NCBI GenBank assembly: GCA_034509735.1
Contig: JACGWO010000006.1
Span: forward strand, 9,005,001 to 9,069,000
Reading direction: 5' to 3'
DNA: 64,000 nucleotides
Origin: Sesamum alatum
Lineage: Eukaryota; Streptophyta; Magnoliopsida; Lamiales; Pedaliaceae
Shown here: positions 23,177 to 35,520 of the stretch, one piece after another
Layout: the number at the start of each line of letters is the position of its first letter
Numbering within the stretch: position 1 is the first letter of the stretch
The notes under the pieces: generated by a model
What the model saw: the letters and a program-made list of their open reading frames with translations, nothing else
Told to the model about the DNA's origin: nothing
Databases searched by the model: none
Made by a program: the position numbers and the translations under genes

Positions 23177-23937
23177 ATGGTTGTATACAACCTGCAACCT
23201 TTTGATGGAAAATCTGATTTTTCGATATGGCAAAAAAAGATGAAGGGTATTTTAATTCAGCAAAAAGTTTTCAAAGCCATAGATGGTAAATATGAAGAAA
23301 AATAAATAGAAAATGACGAGTATGCCTATTCTTCTATTATCTTAAACTTGTCAGATTCTGTAATAAGAAAGGTTGGAAAACAAGACTCTGCTAAGAGTCT
23401 TTGGGATAAAATAGAAGATTTGTATACTGAAAACTCCTTACCTAGTAAGCTCTTTCTGCTTGAGAAATTTTTCAAGTATAAATTGGACTTGACTAAAACC
23501 ATTGAAGAAATTTGGATGAATTTACTAAGTTAATTCAGGCTATAAAGCTGATAGGAGATAGAAACATTCATGAATACTCTCCCATAGTTTTCCTAGATGC
23601 CATTCCAGAAGATTATAGTGATGTTAAAGCTGCCATTAAGTATGGTGGGGACTAGGTTAATCTAGAAACTATTATAAATGGCTTGAAAAGTAAGGAGATG
23701 GAAATTAAGGCCAACAAACCTAGTCAAAACCAACTTGAAGTGAATTTTGTTAAGGGAAGGACTAGGAATTCAGGTTACAAACATAGAAGTCATAGGACTA
23801 GAACAAAGGATGCTAAGACTGAAGATAATAGAGTTAAAGAAAGAAGATGTTATAACTATGGTATTAGAGGACATTCTATTAAAGACTGCAGAAAACCAAA
23901 AGGGGGTAATAGAGATAAAAATCGGGATAATGAATAA
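23177..23937 (+). pseudogene. Copia gag (TNT1-like), broken
   Basis: Starts at ATG 23177 with 'VYNLQPFDGKSDFSIWQKKM', the usual plant copia gag opening, then QQKVFKAIDG. A TAA follows near 23304. The next frame (23348-23533) has KSLWDKIEDLYTENSL and LPSKLFLLEKFFKYKL, typical of the gag helical region. After another stop, 23683-23937 carries a basic tail and a zinc knuckle, C-Y-N-Y-GIRG-H-SIKD-C, in which the second Cys is Tyr. No pol follows. Identification as gag is secure, and function is lost. Confidence 0.88.
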
Positions 23938-24183
23938 GAAGCCAATGTAATAATTGAAGATAGTTTAGGAGAAGTTTACTAACTATACCATTCTAAGAAA
24001 CGTGTCTCTTTTTATTCTTTACTAACCCAAAACATGCAAGTCTGTTTATCTGTTATGCAGGTACCCTCTCAGTGTCCCAGGAGTAATTTGTCAATGATGA
24101 AATCAGATCTGAAGTTTGAATGAAGTTCTCGCAAGAGGGTTAATGGACCAAGGTAGAGAATAATGGATTTTTTGTGGCCCATG

Positions 24184-26272
24184 TGTTAGAATAGGTGACC
24201 AGAAAGCCAATAGGTTTGGCGATTTGTAACCTATCTGACAACTTGATGTAAATGTAATATTATTATGTAATGAATAAGATGAGTATTCGTCACCAATGGT
24301 ACCTCCTTTGTTGCGCTCATCTTACATTTGTTAAAACGGTGTTTAACTTATATCGCAACAAAGCCCACAGACCATGGATAACAACTCGTGCAGTTGGGCC
24401 ACGCATTGGATGGTGGTCACGAAACCAACTGATTAAGAGGTGGGTCTGAAACGTTCCAAGTCGAGGACCTCGAGACTGGGCATCGAGAGTCCTATTGAGA
24501 CTTGCGTCAAGAGTCGTGTTCATTGAATGAGTGCCGTGTTTCATCGGCGACAGGCGTGGGACGCCTACACGATCTTGATGGGTTGGTCGACTGGGGTCGA
24601 GCTGACTGGACTGACTCGCGGGGATCATCATATGGAAGCCTTGGAGGCTTGGTCGGTATGATTGGTTTTCCCGGTTCCGATAGTACGGGAGTAATCCTCA
24701 GACTTGAGGAATCATGGCAGTCGCGTGCACAGGACGGCTGTATCTTGGATCTGGCGAGAGGTAATCATTCTGTAAGATGATTATCATAAGCCTTGTCCAG
24801 TACAGTCGGAATGTGTAGCGAGGACGGTGGATTCCAAGAAGAGGATCCGTCCCCTGTCAGTATGTGACAGAGGTATCTCCTATGTACTCGGAGACACGTT
24901 CATGCTGTTTGAAGCTGTGGCCACAGATGGTAGACGGAAGGATCGTACCCGTACGGAATCGGCGCCTAAATGTTCACGCCAATTCACCTAGTCTCTAGTG
25001 CCATAGACCGTTGCTAGACGGCCACCCATGGTAACGGGCCCTTGTGGGACATGGGCCCAAGTCTAGCTGAGGGTGAACCTAAAGGGTCACACACAAATCA
25101 CCGAGAAGGTTGAGAGATTGACTTGGAGTCAATCTCGAAGGATAAAAATAAGTAATTGGATTACTTAAGGGAAAGTCCATTGGATAGACCGGCCGATATT
25201 GTATCGGGCTTCCTTTTAATCGGTAAATTGAATTTTCGATTAAATATGGAAAATTGAGACGTTGAGACGTTGGATCTTCTAATTGGATTAAAAGATCAAC
25301 AGGAATAATTTAAATGGACATTAAATTCGATTTAATGTTGGGTTCGTCGTAATTGGATTACGATAAAACCCGGTCCGTTAAATTATACCCGAGAGGAGAA
25401 ATAATTCCTATTTTGGAATAGAAAGATGTTGGACTTCTTCCCTTAATTAAACATGACCGACAGGCTCCCTTGGAGGAAGCAAAATCAGCCATGTTTCATG
25501 CTAGGTGGTATGTTGACTTATCTCTTTTGGAAAGAGACAAATCAACTCCAATCAAGCTCTTCCCTTTTGGTATGATTTGATCATACCATAAATTTTGGTA
25601 GGCTTGATTGAAGAATTAATGGTGATTGATTGGAATGAATTTAGACATCATTGGATAAACCTAGACACATTCAAATAATCACATTAATTATGTATATATA
25701 TTAGAATATACAACACCAAGCATAAGTGATTCATTATTCATCTTTTTCTAGGAAAAAGAGAAGACAAAAATCCCTCTCCTCTCTCTCAAATTTCGTGCTC
25801 TCTCCCTCTCCCACACTTGTGTTCTTCACTTGATTTTGAATCAAGAAGAAGAACAAAGTAAGTTTAAGAGAACACTAATTCATAGTGTTCTTCTCTTAAA
25901 CCGATTCCTTCTTAAACCCGTTCTTTTCTAGCAAGAAGAACGTGTGTTTCTTCCGGTGTGGTGTGGATCACCTTTGGAGAATCCATACGTTTGGATTTCG
26001 TGAGCATTCCGGAGAAGGAACAACGCAAGTAGCCGGGAGCATACGCTAAACAATCAACGGGTAACGGTTTATTACGCTTTGATTGATTTCATTTATATAT
26101 CTGTGCCCTATGTGCTTAAATATATTTTTTAATATTTACACATCCTACATCGAACGCCCGGTTGAGCACCCAAGGGTACACCCCTTGGGATTCGCGTATT
26201 TTGAATTTGATTTAAATTTACGCACTTTTCTCGCTTTCGCTCGCGCTCCCGGGCGGATCCGCTTGTCCTTCA
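24184..26272 (+). repeat. Family A solo LTR
   Basis: TGTTAGAATAGGTGACC...GTCCTTCA, 2089 bp, with a perfect TSD CCATG at 24179-24183 and 26273-26277. Relative to 13045-15285 it has lost about 0.15 kb of U3 near 24925. It keeps the hairpins at 25862-25901 and 26169-26189. Confidence 0.93.
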
Positions 26273-26277
26273 CCATG

Positions 26278-27097
26278 TCCCCTCTTGGCCCAACTCCTAA
26301 TTGGAAGGCAAGCCCAACTACCTCACTTTGCGCACTTTGATTTTGGGGTGTGACCCTCTCGTCACTTGGGCTGACTCGGTTCCACAGCTTAAAAGGGTTT
26401 GAACCTTCTCCCTTTTGGCAGAACCCCTAAAATCCCTCTGCCTGTTTCTCTCTTCCCAAGTGCGTCTTCCTCTTTAGTGTTCATCCATGGTTTTCTCCAC
26501 CGCCTTTTCTCCCATCCATTCTCCGATGGTAGGGCTTCTCTCTCTCCTTCACTATAAATGGTGTTGGAAGATGATGGATACTGGATAACCAATATCCAGT
26601 GATCTGTCTTCTCTCCTCCCTCTCCTAAAATCTATGTGGTTCTTCGCGAACAGATGTACTTGGCTCTCTGTGAGTAGTGGTGACTCTTTATGAGTGGGTG
26701 GCATACTCTGGGTTTTGCAACCTTAGTGGTTGATGGAGCCTTGGTGGTGTTGTAACTGTTGAATCTATGTGAGGGTTAATCTCTTAGTGAGAAAGGTACG
26801 TTGGTGGTATTGTGGCTTTGCAACCATAGGAATTGCCGGCAGAAGGGGACGTTAGGTCCCTGCCCTTCGAATTTGAGACCTGCGTCTTTTTTCTTTTATT
26901 CTGCTTTCAGTTCCGTTATACATATATATTTCTGTATATTTATGCTAACCCCCTACTCTTTTCTGAGCATTCAAGTTTAGTTGTTGTTTGTGATTTGTTC
27001 CCCCAGTTATATTTCTGTAATTCAAAGGGGTATTTATTGTAAACCCACATTCCTGTCTGTAATAGTAATTTTAGGTTTCTCATTTCTAGGTTTATCA
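26278..27097 (+). repeat. 3' LTR (remainder) of the gag-only Copia
   Basis: Continues from 24183 after the solo LTR. A TATA-like ACTATAAATGG at 26551-26561 marks the probable promoter. The last 127 bp match the 5' LTR remnant at 22365-22500. It ends near ...TTTATCA at 27097. Confidence 0.65.
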
Positions 27098-27256
27098 CTG
27101 AAGGGATCAATTCCCAGCAATTATGTTTATTGATGCATTTGAAAACATCGAACACCCGAAAATTCAAAGGGTACACCCCTTTAAAGTCGAATTTAATTTT
27201 TTTTTATTTTACGCTTACGCCCCGTTCCCGGGCCGTACTTAATATTTCACTCCCAA
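27098..27256 (+). repeat. LTR U5 fragment
   Basis: Contains 'catcgaacacccg', the U5 hairpin 'attcaaagggtacaccccttt' form at 27163-27187 and an LTR-like end near ctcccaaca. It is a short U5 remnant related to family A, with no other part of its LTR attached. Confidence 0.55.
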
Positions 27257-27635
27257 CAGGATTGGATTCTTTTGAGAGATATCAAATTCATCTAGCAGTG
27301 ATATGTGAATTCTGTTTTCGTTGTGTGGTGTGGATGAAGATAGAGGAGAACTACATTGATCCCTACGTGAACGCAGATTCGGAGAAGGAACACCGCACGT
27401 AGCAATATCAACCCGAAATCGAAAAGGTATAAATCTCATGGTTAGATCTCTTGTTCTATTTTTGATTTTAACCTTAAGCTACCAAATGTGTTTGCTTGTA
27501 TTTATTTTATTAATGTGCTTCAAGTACCGAACTCCAGGAAGATCAAAGGGTACACCATTTTGATGTGATTTTAACTCATGTCAAAACTTACCTTCCGTTG
27601 CATTTTTCATTTTCTTGGGTCATACCGTTCCTTTT
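27257..27635 (+). repeat. 5' LTR fragment (R-U5) of Copia 2
   Basis: Carries 'gttgtgtggtgtggatg' near 27318, the U5 hairpin at 27541-27563 (ATCAAAGGG...TTTTGAT) and an LTR-like end at about 27635. It then passes straight into the gag zinc knuckle, so the primer site, leader and gag body have been deleted. Confidence 0.55.
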
Positions 27636-27639
27636 GGGA

Positions 27640-30600
27640 CAAAGAAAAAATGGTGGTGAAGAGCCGAAAGGCAAAAGATGAAATGTCACTTCTACCATGT
27701 GAAAGGCCATTGGAAGAGGAACTACAAAGAGCTTCTAGCTTCAGTCCAAGGTATCTTTATGGTTGAAGTTAACATAGTGACTAACCTACTTCGGTATTGG
27801 AATCGGCTGTAAAGCTCATATTTTCCATTATTTGCAAATGATGGCAAGAAGCATAAAACTAAATGAATGGGATATGATCGTGCGGCTTGAAGATGGCAAA
27901 CAAGTTTCTAGTGAAGCTGTAGGAGAAGTTCATTAGTAATTAGCCCGGATGTTAGGATAGTGTTGAACAAATGCTATTTTGTACTTAGAATGATCAAATT
28001 GTTTCGCTCACCATACTTGATAAGGAGGGCTACAAGTTTCTGATCAATTAAAAATGTTTTTTATTTGATGAAGAATGGTTCTTCATTTATGCTTAATGGC
28101 TTATATGTTGTTCCACACCATAATACAATCATGAATGTTCAACCAAAAACAAATTGGATAACCAAGTGAATGCACATACTTAGCATACTAGACTAGGTCA
28201 TATATCCCAAGATATGATTAAAAAGTTGATGGGTCTAAGAATTTAGAAATAGAGGATTTAGATTGCCATCCAACTTATGAATCCTATCTTAGAGGAAAAA
28301 ATGATAGCGAAGCCTTTTGTAAGACAAAGTAGTCTTGCCAAGGATTTATTGTAATTGATCCATACAGATGTCCGTAGGCCAAGAATGAATCAGGCCAAAG
28401 GTAGATTTAGCTACTTCATAACCTTTATCGGTGATCTATTGGTGATATGGTTATGTTTATGTAATGAAGTACAAGTCTGAAGCCTTCAAAAAGTTCGAGG
28501 AGTTCAGACTTGAAGCAGCGAACCAAATTGATCGCAAAATCAAAGTCCTTTTATCTAATCCAGGGGTTGAGTACTTGAGTGATGAACCCTTGGGTTACTT
28601 AAAAGAGAATGCAATTTTGTCTCAATGGAATCCTCCTAGAACGCCACAGCTTAATGGCGTCTTTGAGAGGAGGAATCGAATCCTGTTGGACATGATTCGT
28701 TCTATGATGGGATCTTCCAAATTACCTCATTCCTTATGGGGCTACGCACTTGAGATGGCTGCGAAGTTATTGAACATATCACCATCTAAACCAGTGACCC
28801 AGACTCTATATGATATATGGTATGGCAAGCCTCCTTCTTATAAGTTCCTTAGCCTTTGGGGAAGTCCTGCGTACGTGAAGAGACTAGTAGGAGATAAGTT
28901 AGATTCACAATCCAACTTATGTCGGTTTGTTGTGTATCCAAAGTAAACTGCAGGATATTTTTTTTTTTACGATCCCTCAAAACAAAAAGTGTTTGTTTCG
29001 AAAAATGCATGGGGCATTTTGTTTTGTTTCTATTATTTCCAGTTTCGAGCATTTCTAATGGGATGAAAATGTTTTATTTGTTTTGTGCGAGGATTTATAG
29101 GTGTGGGAAATGAGAATTTATTTGGATTAGAACTTTCAAATAGTAAATATATAATTATTGTGCAGGTAATGATTATTAAAATGTTTATTTTAACTTCTAG
29201 ATAGGGGAAAGGAAGTTCAATTATGATGTTGAGAGGGTAATTTCCATTTGGCAGCGGAAACGAATTCGCAGTGGGGTTGAGCTATTCTCAGTGAGAATGA
29301 CCCAACCATCCCAAATCCCCAAATAGGTGGAAACTGGAAAAACCCATTTGAGATGAAAACCAAACAGGCTAGCAGTGTTCTTGGAAAAGGGTTTTCCATA
29401 AGATACTCAATGGAATGAGTTATTGCTTCAAGAGTCAAGTGAAAAAACCCTTCAAGCAGAAATGGCTTCATCGTCAACTTTGAGGTTCTTACTATTGACA
29501 CACAAACCCTCCGAAGGTCATCTAGAGTATCTCTTCCACCTGAGAGATACGCTAGGATTGACAAATCAGTTGGGTAATGATCCAAAGACAATTCAAGATG
29601 CAATGTCCAACATCGATTTGGGAAATGGTTGGAGGCCATGAGAGCTGAAATAGACTCCATGTATTCCACAATGTATGGACCTTACTAGATCCACCTAAAG
29701 GTGTTAGGCCTGAAACTGCAAATAGGTATACAAAAAGAAACTTTGGGTGGATCCGGAGGTAACGACCTTCAAGGCACGGCTAATGGCGAAGGCTTATACA
29801 CAATAACCCGGAGTAGGTTTTAAGGAAACCGATTTGCTGGTAGCCATGGCTAAACCTATTAGGACCTTGCTTGCCATAACAGCATATTATGACTACGAAA
29901 TATGACAGATAGATGTGAAAATAGCATTTTTCAATGGGTTTATTGATGAAAAAATCTACATGGATCAATCAGAAGGTTTCATATAAAAAATGAGTGAGAA
30001 AAAGGTTTGTGAACTCTACAGTTCCATCTATGGATTCAAACAGGTGTCCTGGAGTTGGAATATATGTTTTGATGAGGTTATAAGAGTTATGATTTCATCA
30101 AGAGCGAGTATGATCCTTGTGCGTAGAAAACGATTAGTGGGAGCACAATTGTATTCGTAGTACTTTACATGGATGACATCTTACTCATGGGAATGATGTC
30201 TATATGTCAAGGGACACTAAAGTATGGTTATCTACCCAATTCCCTATTAAGGATATAGTTGAGATATCCTATATCTTATGCATCAAGATCTATGGAGATA
30301 GACTCAAAGAGGATGTTACGATTGGCCCAATCCTCGCATGTCGACAAAGTCTTGAAAATGTTTGAAACAAGGTTTTCTCCCATAAGGCATGAAGTGAAGC
30401 TCTCTGAGAAATAGTTTCCTGAGATTGAGGAAATCCAGAGAATATCTGACACTTCCTATACCTTATTGTTGCCAGCATACAGTATGTCGTCCAGTGTATA
30501 ACACCTAATATACTCATGCTCTGAGTGTCACAAGCCGCTATCTGGCATGTGTTGGTGATCAACACTTGATTGTCGTCAACACTATCCTTAAGTACTTGAG

Positions 30601-31099
30601 AAGAACTAAGGATATGTTCTCAGTGTATAGCAATGAAGAATTGGTGCAGGAAGGTTACAGTGATACCAGCTTCCAGTCAGACAAAGATGATGCCAAATCT
30701 CATTCTGATTATGTATTTAAGCTCAATGGAGGAGTAGTTGATTTGAAGAGTTCCAAGCAATTCACTTCAACTAACTCCACCACCAAGGCTGAATATATAG
30801 CAGCTTCGCTGCTAAAGAGGCAATTTGGATGAAAAACTACACCCAAGAGTTGGATGTGGTAACTAGTATTATCGAGCCCGTAGTTATATATTGTGATAAG
30901 GATGGGGCAATTACGCAAGAAAAGAACCAAGATCTCATCACAAGGCCAAACAGATCCTCAGACGGCCTATGCTAGGAAGAGGCGATGCGCGGGTGGGTTG
31001 CGTTTGCATTAGTGAAAAATACAACAAACCCATTGGCCAAGCCTATTTCACATATCTCACATAGCCAACATCTCGAGAAGATAGGTTTGAAGTATATGG
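27640..31099 (+). pseudogene. Copia 2 gag end and pol, heavily decayed
   Basis: Same family as the full Copia at 36848-46906. It starts in a damaged zinc knuckle (CHFYHVKGHWKRNY, two Cys changed to Tyr) and 'FMVEVNIVTN', then protease and pre-integrase text full of stops. 28464-28946 is an open integrase stretch with D near VLLSNPGVEYLS (the usual SDRGGEYLS Asp is Asn) and E changed in NGVFERRNR context (ERRNR kept). RT words follow at 29640-30240 (KARLMAKAYTQ, DVKIAFFNGFIDEKIYMDQ, LYMDDILLMG). RNase H is at 30566-30960 and the tail 'HLEKIGLKYMV' is at about 31090. A MITE interrupts it at 29010-29371. Function is lost. Confidence 0.85.
29010..29371. mobile_element. 362-bp MITE-like insertion in Copia 2, PIF/Harbinger-like
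   Basis: Interrupts the pol codons for ...SKNA|VFLEKGFP. GCA at 29007-29009 is repeated at 29372-29374, a 3-bp duplication. Imperfect inverted ends: GGGGCATTTTGTTTTGTTTC on one side and, reversed, TAGCCTGTTTGGTTTTCATC. Superfamily is inferred from the 'GCCTGTTTGG' style end and 3-bp TSD, though the TSD is not the usual TWA. Confidence 0.6.
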
Positions 31100-31575
31100 T
31101 GAAGGCAGTGGATCGGCTCAGGAGTGTGGCAAAAGCATAAAAATAAAAATAATATATAAACTTTAAACCCGGTCCAAGGGGTGTTCCCTTGGAGTCTCCC
31201 GGACATTTGATGTTCAATATGCTGATTTAAATACTGTATGAACATAATCTAGTATACAAGGCTCATGGATAAATAAGAAACAACAAGAGACATAATCGTA
31301 AATTGAATCTTTATGTTTGTTGCTTTCTTGATTAGCTACGTGCTTTATTTTCTCCCCCATTTTGTTGACATTTTAGATCTCAATGCATAGATCCTCTAAC
31401 GATGTCCACACCATAGGGAGGAGAGAAAGTCTTGATCTCCTTGCTAGAGGAAATAAAACTCGATATGAAAGATCTTGATTAAAGAAAACTACACTATGAA
31501 TTAGTGTATTTTCTTTTATCAAACTCTTTCCCTCCTCACTTGATCCTAGATCAAATAGAGCAAAAGATAGAGTAC

Positions 31576-31634
<59 letters not shown>

Positions 31635-32660
31635 CCAGTCGAGAGTAGTGTGTGTGGTTGGGCCTTATATCTATGATTAATGGAAGAATAGAAATGTGTC
31701 TAGATACATCAGCATGCGTCTAGATGCATTCCATTCCACTATCAAGTCTTTTGCCACAAGGTATGACGAAATCATACCAAGTGGGAGAGCCACATTTAGT
31801 GGCCGAGCAAAATGTGCTTTCCCAAAGTAAAACTCGGTCACTTATACACCTAGTTGACCGAGTGTTGTGCTTTCCGAAAGTACAACTCGGTCAACACTCT
31901 TCTTTCCATGTGGGAAGAGTCCAACTATTTCTTTTACAAACATGGACGTCAACTCGGCCTCTTGGGCCCTAATTTAGTTGACAGGCAGGGCTTCGTCCTA
32001 ATCAAATTGGAATAAGCCCAAAGGGTCCAATGAATTAAATCTCATTTAATTCAAGACCCAACTAAATTAGGCTAAAAGTCATTTAATCCAATTAAAGACT
32101 AAAGCTCAAATACCCTCAAGTATAAATCCAATTTATTTATTGGAGTAAGCCCAATTAAATTAATCCATTTAATTTAATCATGAATCACCCATCCAATGGT
32201 CAATACATGTACAAACAATCCAATTATTTATACTCTCCAGAATTAATCTAATCCAATTAAATTAACTCCCATCTTTTGGATTTAATTCTAAATTAATCCC
32301 TCCACCTCCTCAGTAATTTGTGTGTAGCTCTTTAGGTTCACCTCAACTAGACTTGGACTTTATGTCCAACACAAGCCCGTTACCATGGGTCGTGGTCTAA
32401 CAACGGTCTATGGCACTAGAGACTTGCTGCGTGAACATTTAGCTCCCGAGTACGGTCCTTCCGTCTACCATTTCCCGGACTTAGTCTAAGGTATGAAATT
32501 GGGTGTCGGTTCCCATCCTGGACTAGGTATCTATGCTTAATACTCAAGACCATGTTCGCTTTTTTACTTTGAGATAGAAAATTATTTCCTATTCGACCAA
32601 TCGCTGTGGCCAAAAACTTAGAAAGCATGGATGCGCCCCCGAGTGCATAGGAGATCGATG
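31100..32660 (-). repeat. Family A-related LTR (reverse), U3 truncated
   Basis: Starts on the plus strand with TGAAGGCAGTGGATCGGCTC (reverse of an LTR end). It carries the U5 hairpin at 31173-31193, the ACTA/TAGT hairpin at 31475-31522, a (GA)n tract at about 31577-31635 and the U3 module near 32340. It joins Copia 2 coding sequence with no polypurine tract and is broken on the U3 side at the solo LTR insertion. Confidence 0.75.
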
Positions 32661-34975
32661 TGTTAGAATAGGTGACTAGAAAGCCAATTGGATTGATGGT
32701 TTTGTGAACTATTCATCAAATTTTTATTGATGCAATATTATCAGGATGAAAAGAGTAAGTATTCTTCACTGGTATTTATATTTGTTGTGCTTACTACTAA
32801 TGTTGAACGACATTTCAACGTCACAACAAATGCCCACAAACCAATTTGATAACCCATGTAGTTGGGTTGCACATTGGATGGTGGCTATGAAACCAACTTC
32901 TGAGGGTTGGTCTAAAATATTCCAAGTCAAGGACCTCGAGACTGGACATCAAATGTCCTGTTGAGACTTGCACTAAGTATTGTATTCACTAGGTGAGTGT
33001 CGAGTTTCATTGGTGATAGACGAAGGTTGTTTATGCAATTTTAGTGGGTCAGTTGGCAAGGTAATCGACTGATCAAACTGACTTGCGAGAATCGTCATAT
33101 GGAAGCTTTGGAAGGTTGGTTGATATGACTGGAATTCACGGTTTCGATAATACGAGATCAGTTCTCGAACTTGAGAAATCATGGTAGTCGTGTGCATGCG
33201 AAGACTATATCTTGGCGCCGGCGAGAGGTGACTATGTCTTTTAAACGATCATTATAAGCCTTGTCCAATGTCGTCGGCGTTTGTATCGAGAACGGTGGAT
33301 TCCAAGAAAGGATGTGTCCCCTGTCAGTATATTATGGTGATGTCTCTTATGCACTCCGTTATGGTTTAGACTCTGAAATTCTATGGCCATAGCAATTAAT
33401 TGAGTAGGAATGATTTTTCTACGTCGATTTATAGAGTAAACACATCTCGAGTATGAAGCATAGTTGCCTAGTTAAGGACGGGAACCAACGCCCAATACCA
33501 TACCCTAGTCTAAGGTCGGGAGACGATCGACAGTAGGATCATACCTGTATGAAACTCTGAGCCTAAATGTTCACACCATTATTCACCTAGTCTCTATTGC
33601 CATGGATCGTTGCTAGACAGCCACCCATAGTAACAGGCTATTTTTGGTTATTGGTCAATCAGAATAATTGTGTTGGACACAAGTCCAAGTCTAGTTTAGG
33701 GTAAACCTAAAGAGTCACATACAAATCACTGAAAAGTGATGGAACTAATTTGGAATTAATTTCGGAAGAGGTGAATTAGTTCGATTGGATAAAAGTAATT
33801 CTTGGAGAGTATAAATGATTAGATCATTTATGTGGAATCATCCCTTGGATGGATGGATCAAAATTAAGTTAGTTGGACTAATTGAATTTTGGATTTGGCC
33901 TTTAAATTAGTTGAATTAATCTAAAAGAGGCTTCAGCTAGCTAATTAGTGGATTGGATTTATTAATTAGTAGACGAGCATGTTTAATTAATGGATCAGAT
34001 TCATTAATTAGGAGACAGACTAAAAATAATTAATTGAATTAATTATTATTTTGGGCTTATAAATAAGTGCATTTGGGCGTTCTAATATTTAATTGGATTA
34101 AATATTCACTTGGGTCTTTTTTACTGGATACTTTTTAATTAGACTAAATGATAAATCCAACAGATTTGTAATTAGGCTCTAATTAATTTATTGGAAAAAA
34201 TTAAATATGCGCGGTCCAAATGCACAAGCCTAGCCCACATATGACCTTTACAAGGTCAAAGGTTGAATGTTCCTTATAGACAAAGGGCTAAAAATAATCC
34301 ACATACAATGATGTTGGATTGTCACATACAACGTATGTAGGAGTTAGAGAGGTTTTAGAATGTTTGGGGGATATGTGGAAGTTTCCTTATGGCTTGAGAA
34401 GACTATGCCTTCCTTCCACTTTTTATTCATTATTTCAACTCTAACATACAAGACACATTGGATGATTTTTGCTCTCTAATTATCTAAGGATTTTTGGTCA
34501 CTTCTCCCAAGAAGCCATAGCCAACATCTCCCCTTCCAAATACCTGGTGTTCTTCCTGGTTTATAACCAAGTTAAGAATGTAGGAAGATTGAAACACACT
34601 AATTGATAGTGCGGTTTCGATTTCCTCTTCCACTGATTCGTTCCTTGCTAGCACTAGCACAATTTCAGTGTAGTGTGGACGTATTTAGAAGGTCTCTACG
34701 TTGACGCCTTGCGTGGACGAATGTCGGAGGAGATTAACGTGTGTAGCTGATCGAAGGAGAAAACCGAACAGGTATTCCTAGTTTAAATCTTGCTCTCGGT
34801 ATTTTCTCTTCTATATTCCATAGCCAACGTAGATCTTGTTATTTATATTATGCATTTATATACATTGATAGCCCCGGAACGTTCAAGGGCACACCCCTTG
34901 AACGCGTTTTAAATTCCATATATATTTTTTTCTTTGTCGCTTCTGTGTCGTTACCGAGCCAATCCACTCCTTTCA
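32661..34975 (+). repeat. Family A-related solo LTR (forward)
   Basis: TGTTAGAATAGGTGACTAG...CTCCTTTCA, 2315 bp. Flanks CGATG (32656-32660) and GGATG (34976-34980) are a TSD with one mismatch. It has all modules, including the hairpins at 34582-34626 and 34881-34903. It lies head-to-head with the reverse LTR at 31100-32660. Confidence 0.85.
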
Positions 34976-34980
34976 GGATG

Positions 34981-35519
34981 CTTAACTAAGCACTTGACTT
35001 GAAATCCAACTACTCCCTCTATAAATAGAGGGAGTGGAAGCCCTTTTCCTCTTAATTTTTCAAGTGTTTTGTCTTCATTTGTATCTCTCCCGCTCTTGCT
35101 TCTCTCTTCTCTCTAGAGATACTTTCTCTTCCATTCAAAGCTCAAGAAGTTGAAATAGATTCAAGCTTTTCTTCTATTTACCTAGACACTTTCTACATAA
35201 ATAAAAGTGTCATTATAGCGCTACTCTTTTGAGTTTCTAGTTAGACTCAAAGACACGCAAGCTGGTATTTGTATGGACATGTTAGAAAGAGCATTCTTTT
35301 GCTGTAGTTTGAACAAGCAAGAACGATTGTTGGAGGTGAGCTTTTGAAGTTAGGGCACTCCATTTCTGAAGGAGTTATTTATACTCTTTGACTTGACATC
35401 AACTAGTTGGTCTACAAGTGTATGAATTGCCCGATTGACGTAAGATATGATTCCGTTTAATATCTTACTTTACAGCTTCCATTGCTTATTTATGTCCCGG
35501 GCTTGTAGCGATTCCTTCA
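34981..35519 (+). repeat. Family D LTR fragment (promoter to U5 end)
   Basis: Matches the R-U5 half of the D LTR that follows at 36216-36784: TATA region, 'gagtttctag', 'actagttggt', ending ...GCGATTCCTTCA. The U3 is missing. Confidence 0.7.
35010..35036 (+). promoter_or_regulatory. TATA box inside a perfect inverted repeat
   Basis: ACTCCCTCTA-TAAA-TAGAGGGAGT: ten-base arms match exactly and the TATAAATA core sits at the centre. GCTTAACTAAGC, a smaller inverted repeat, lies 20 bp upstream. The second D copy at 36272-36298 has the same layout. Its position about 0.5 kb before the LTR end fits the LTR promoter. Confidence 0.65.
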
Positions 35520-35520
35520 C

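Larger units (their letters stand above)
22365..27097 (+). mobile_element. Gag-only Copia derivative, 3' LTR split by a solo LTR
   Basis: About 115 bp of 5' LTR end (22365-22500) matches 26971-27097 closely ('ttgttcccccagttatattt'). Between them are a repeat-rich leader, a gag pseudogene (23177-23937), then immediately a 3' terminal region 'aatggaccaaggtagaga' and LTR at about 24164. Protease, integrase, RT and RNase H are absent. A family A solo LTR (24184-26272) is inserted 20 bp into the 3' LTR. The 5' LTR is truncated. Confidence 0.7.

Noticed and set aside
31577..31635. (GA)n tract as a regulatory GAGA element
   Set aside because: A simple microsatellite inside an LTR, and other copies at the same place have shorter or no GA runs. 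No sign of function.
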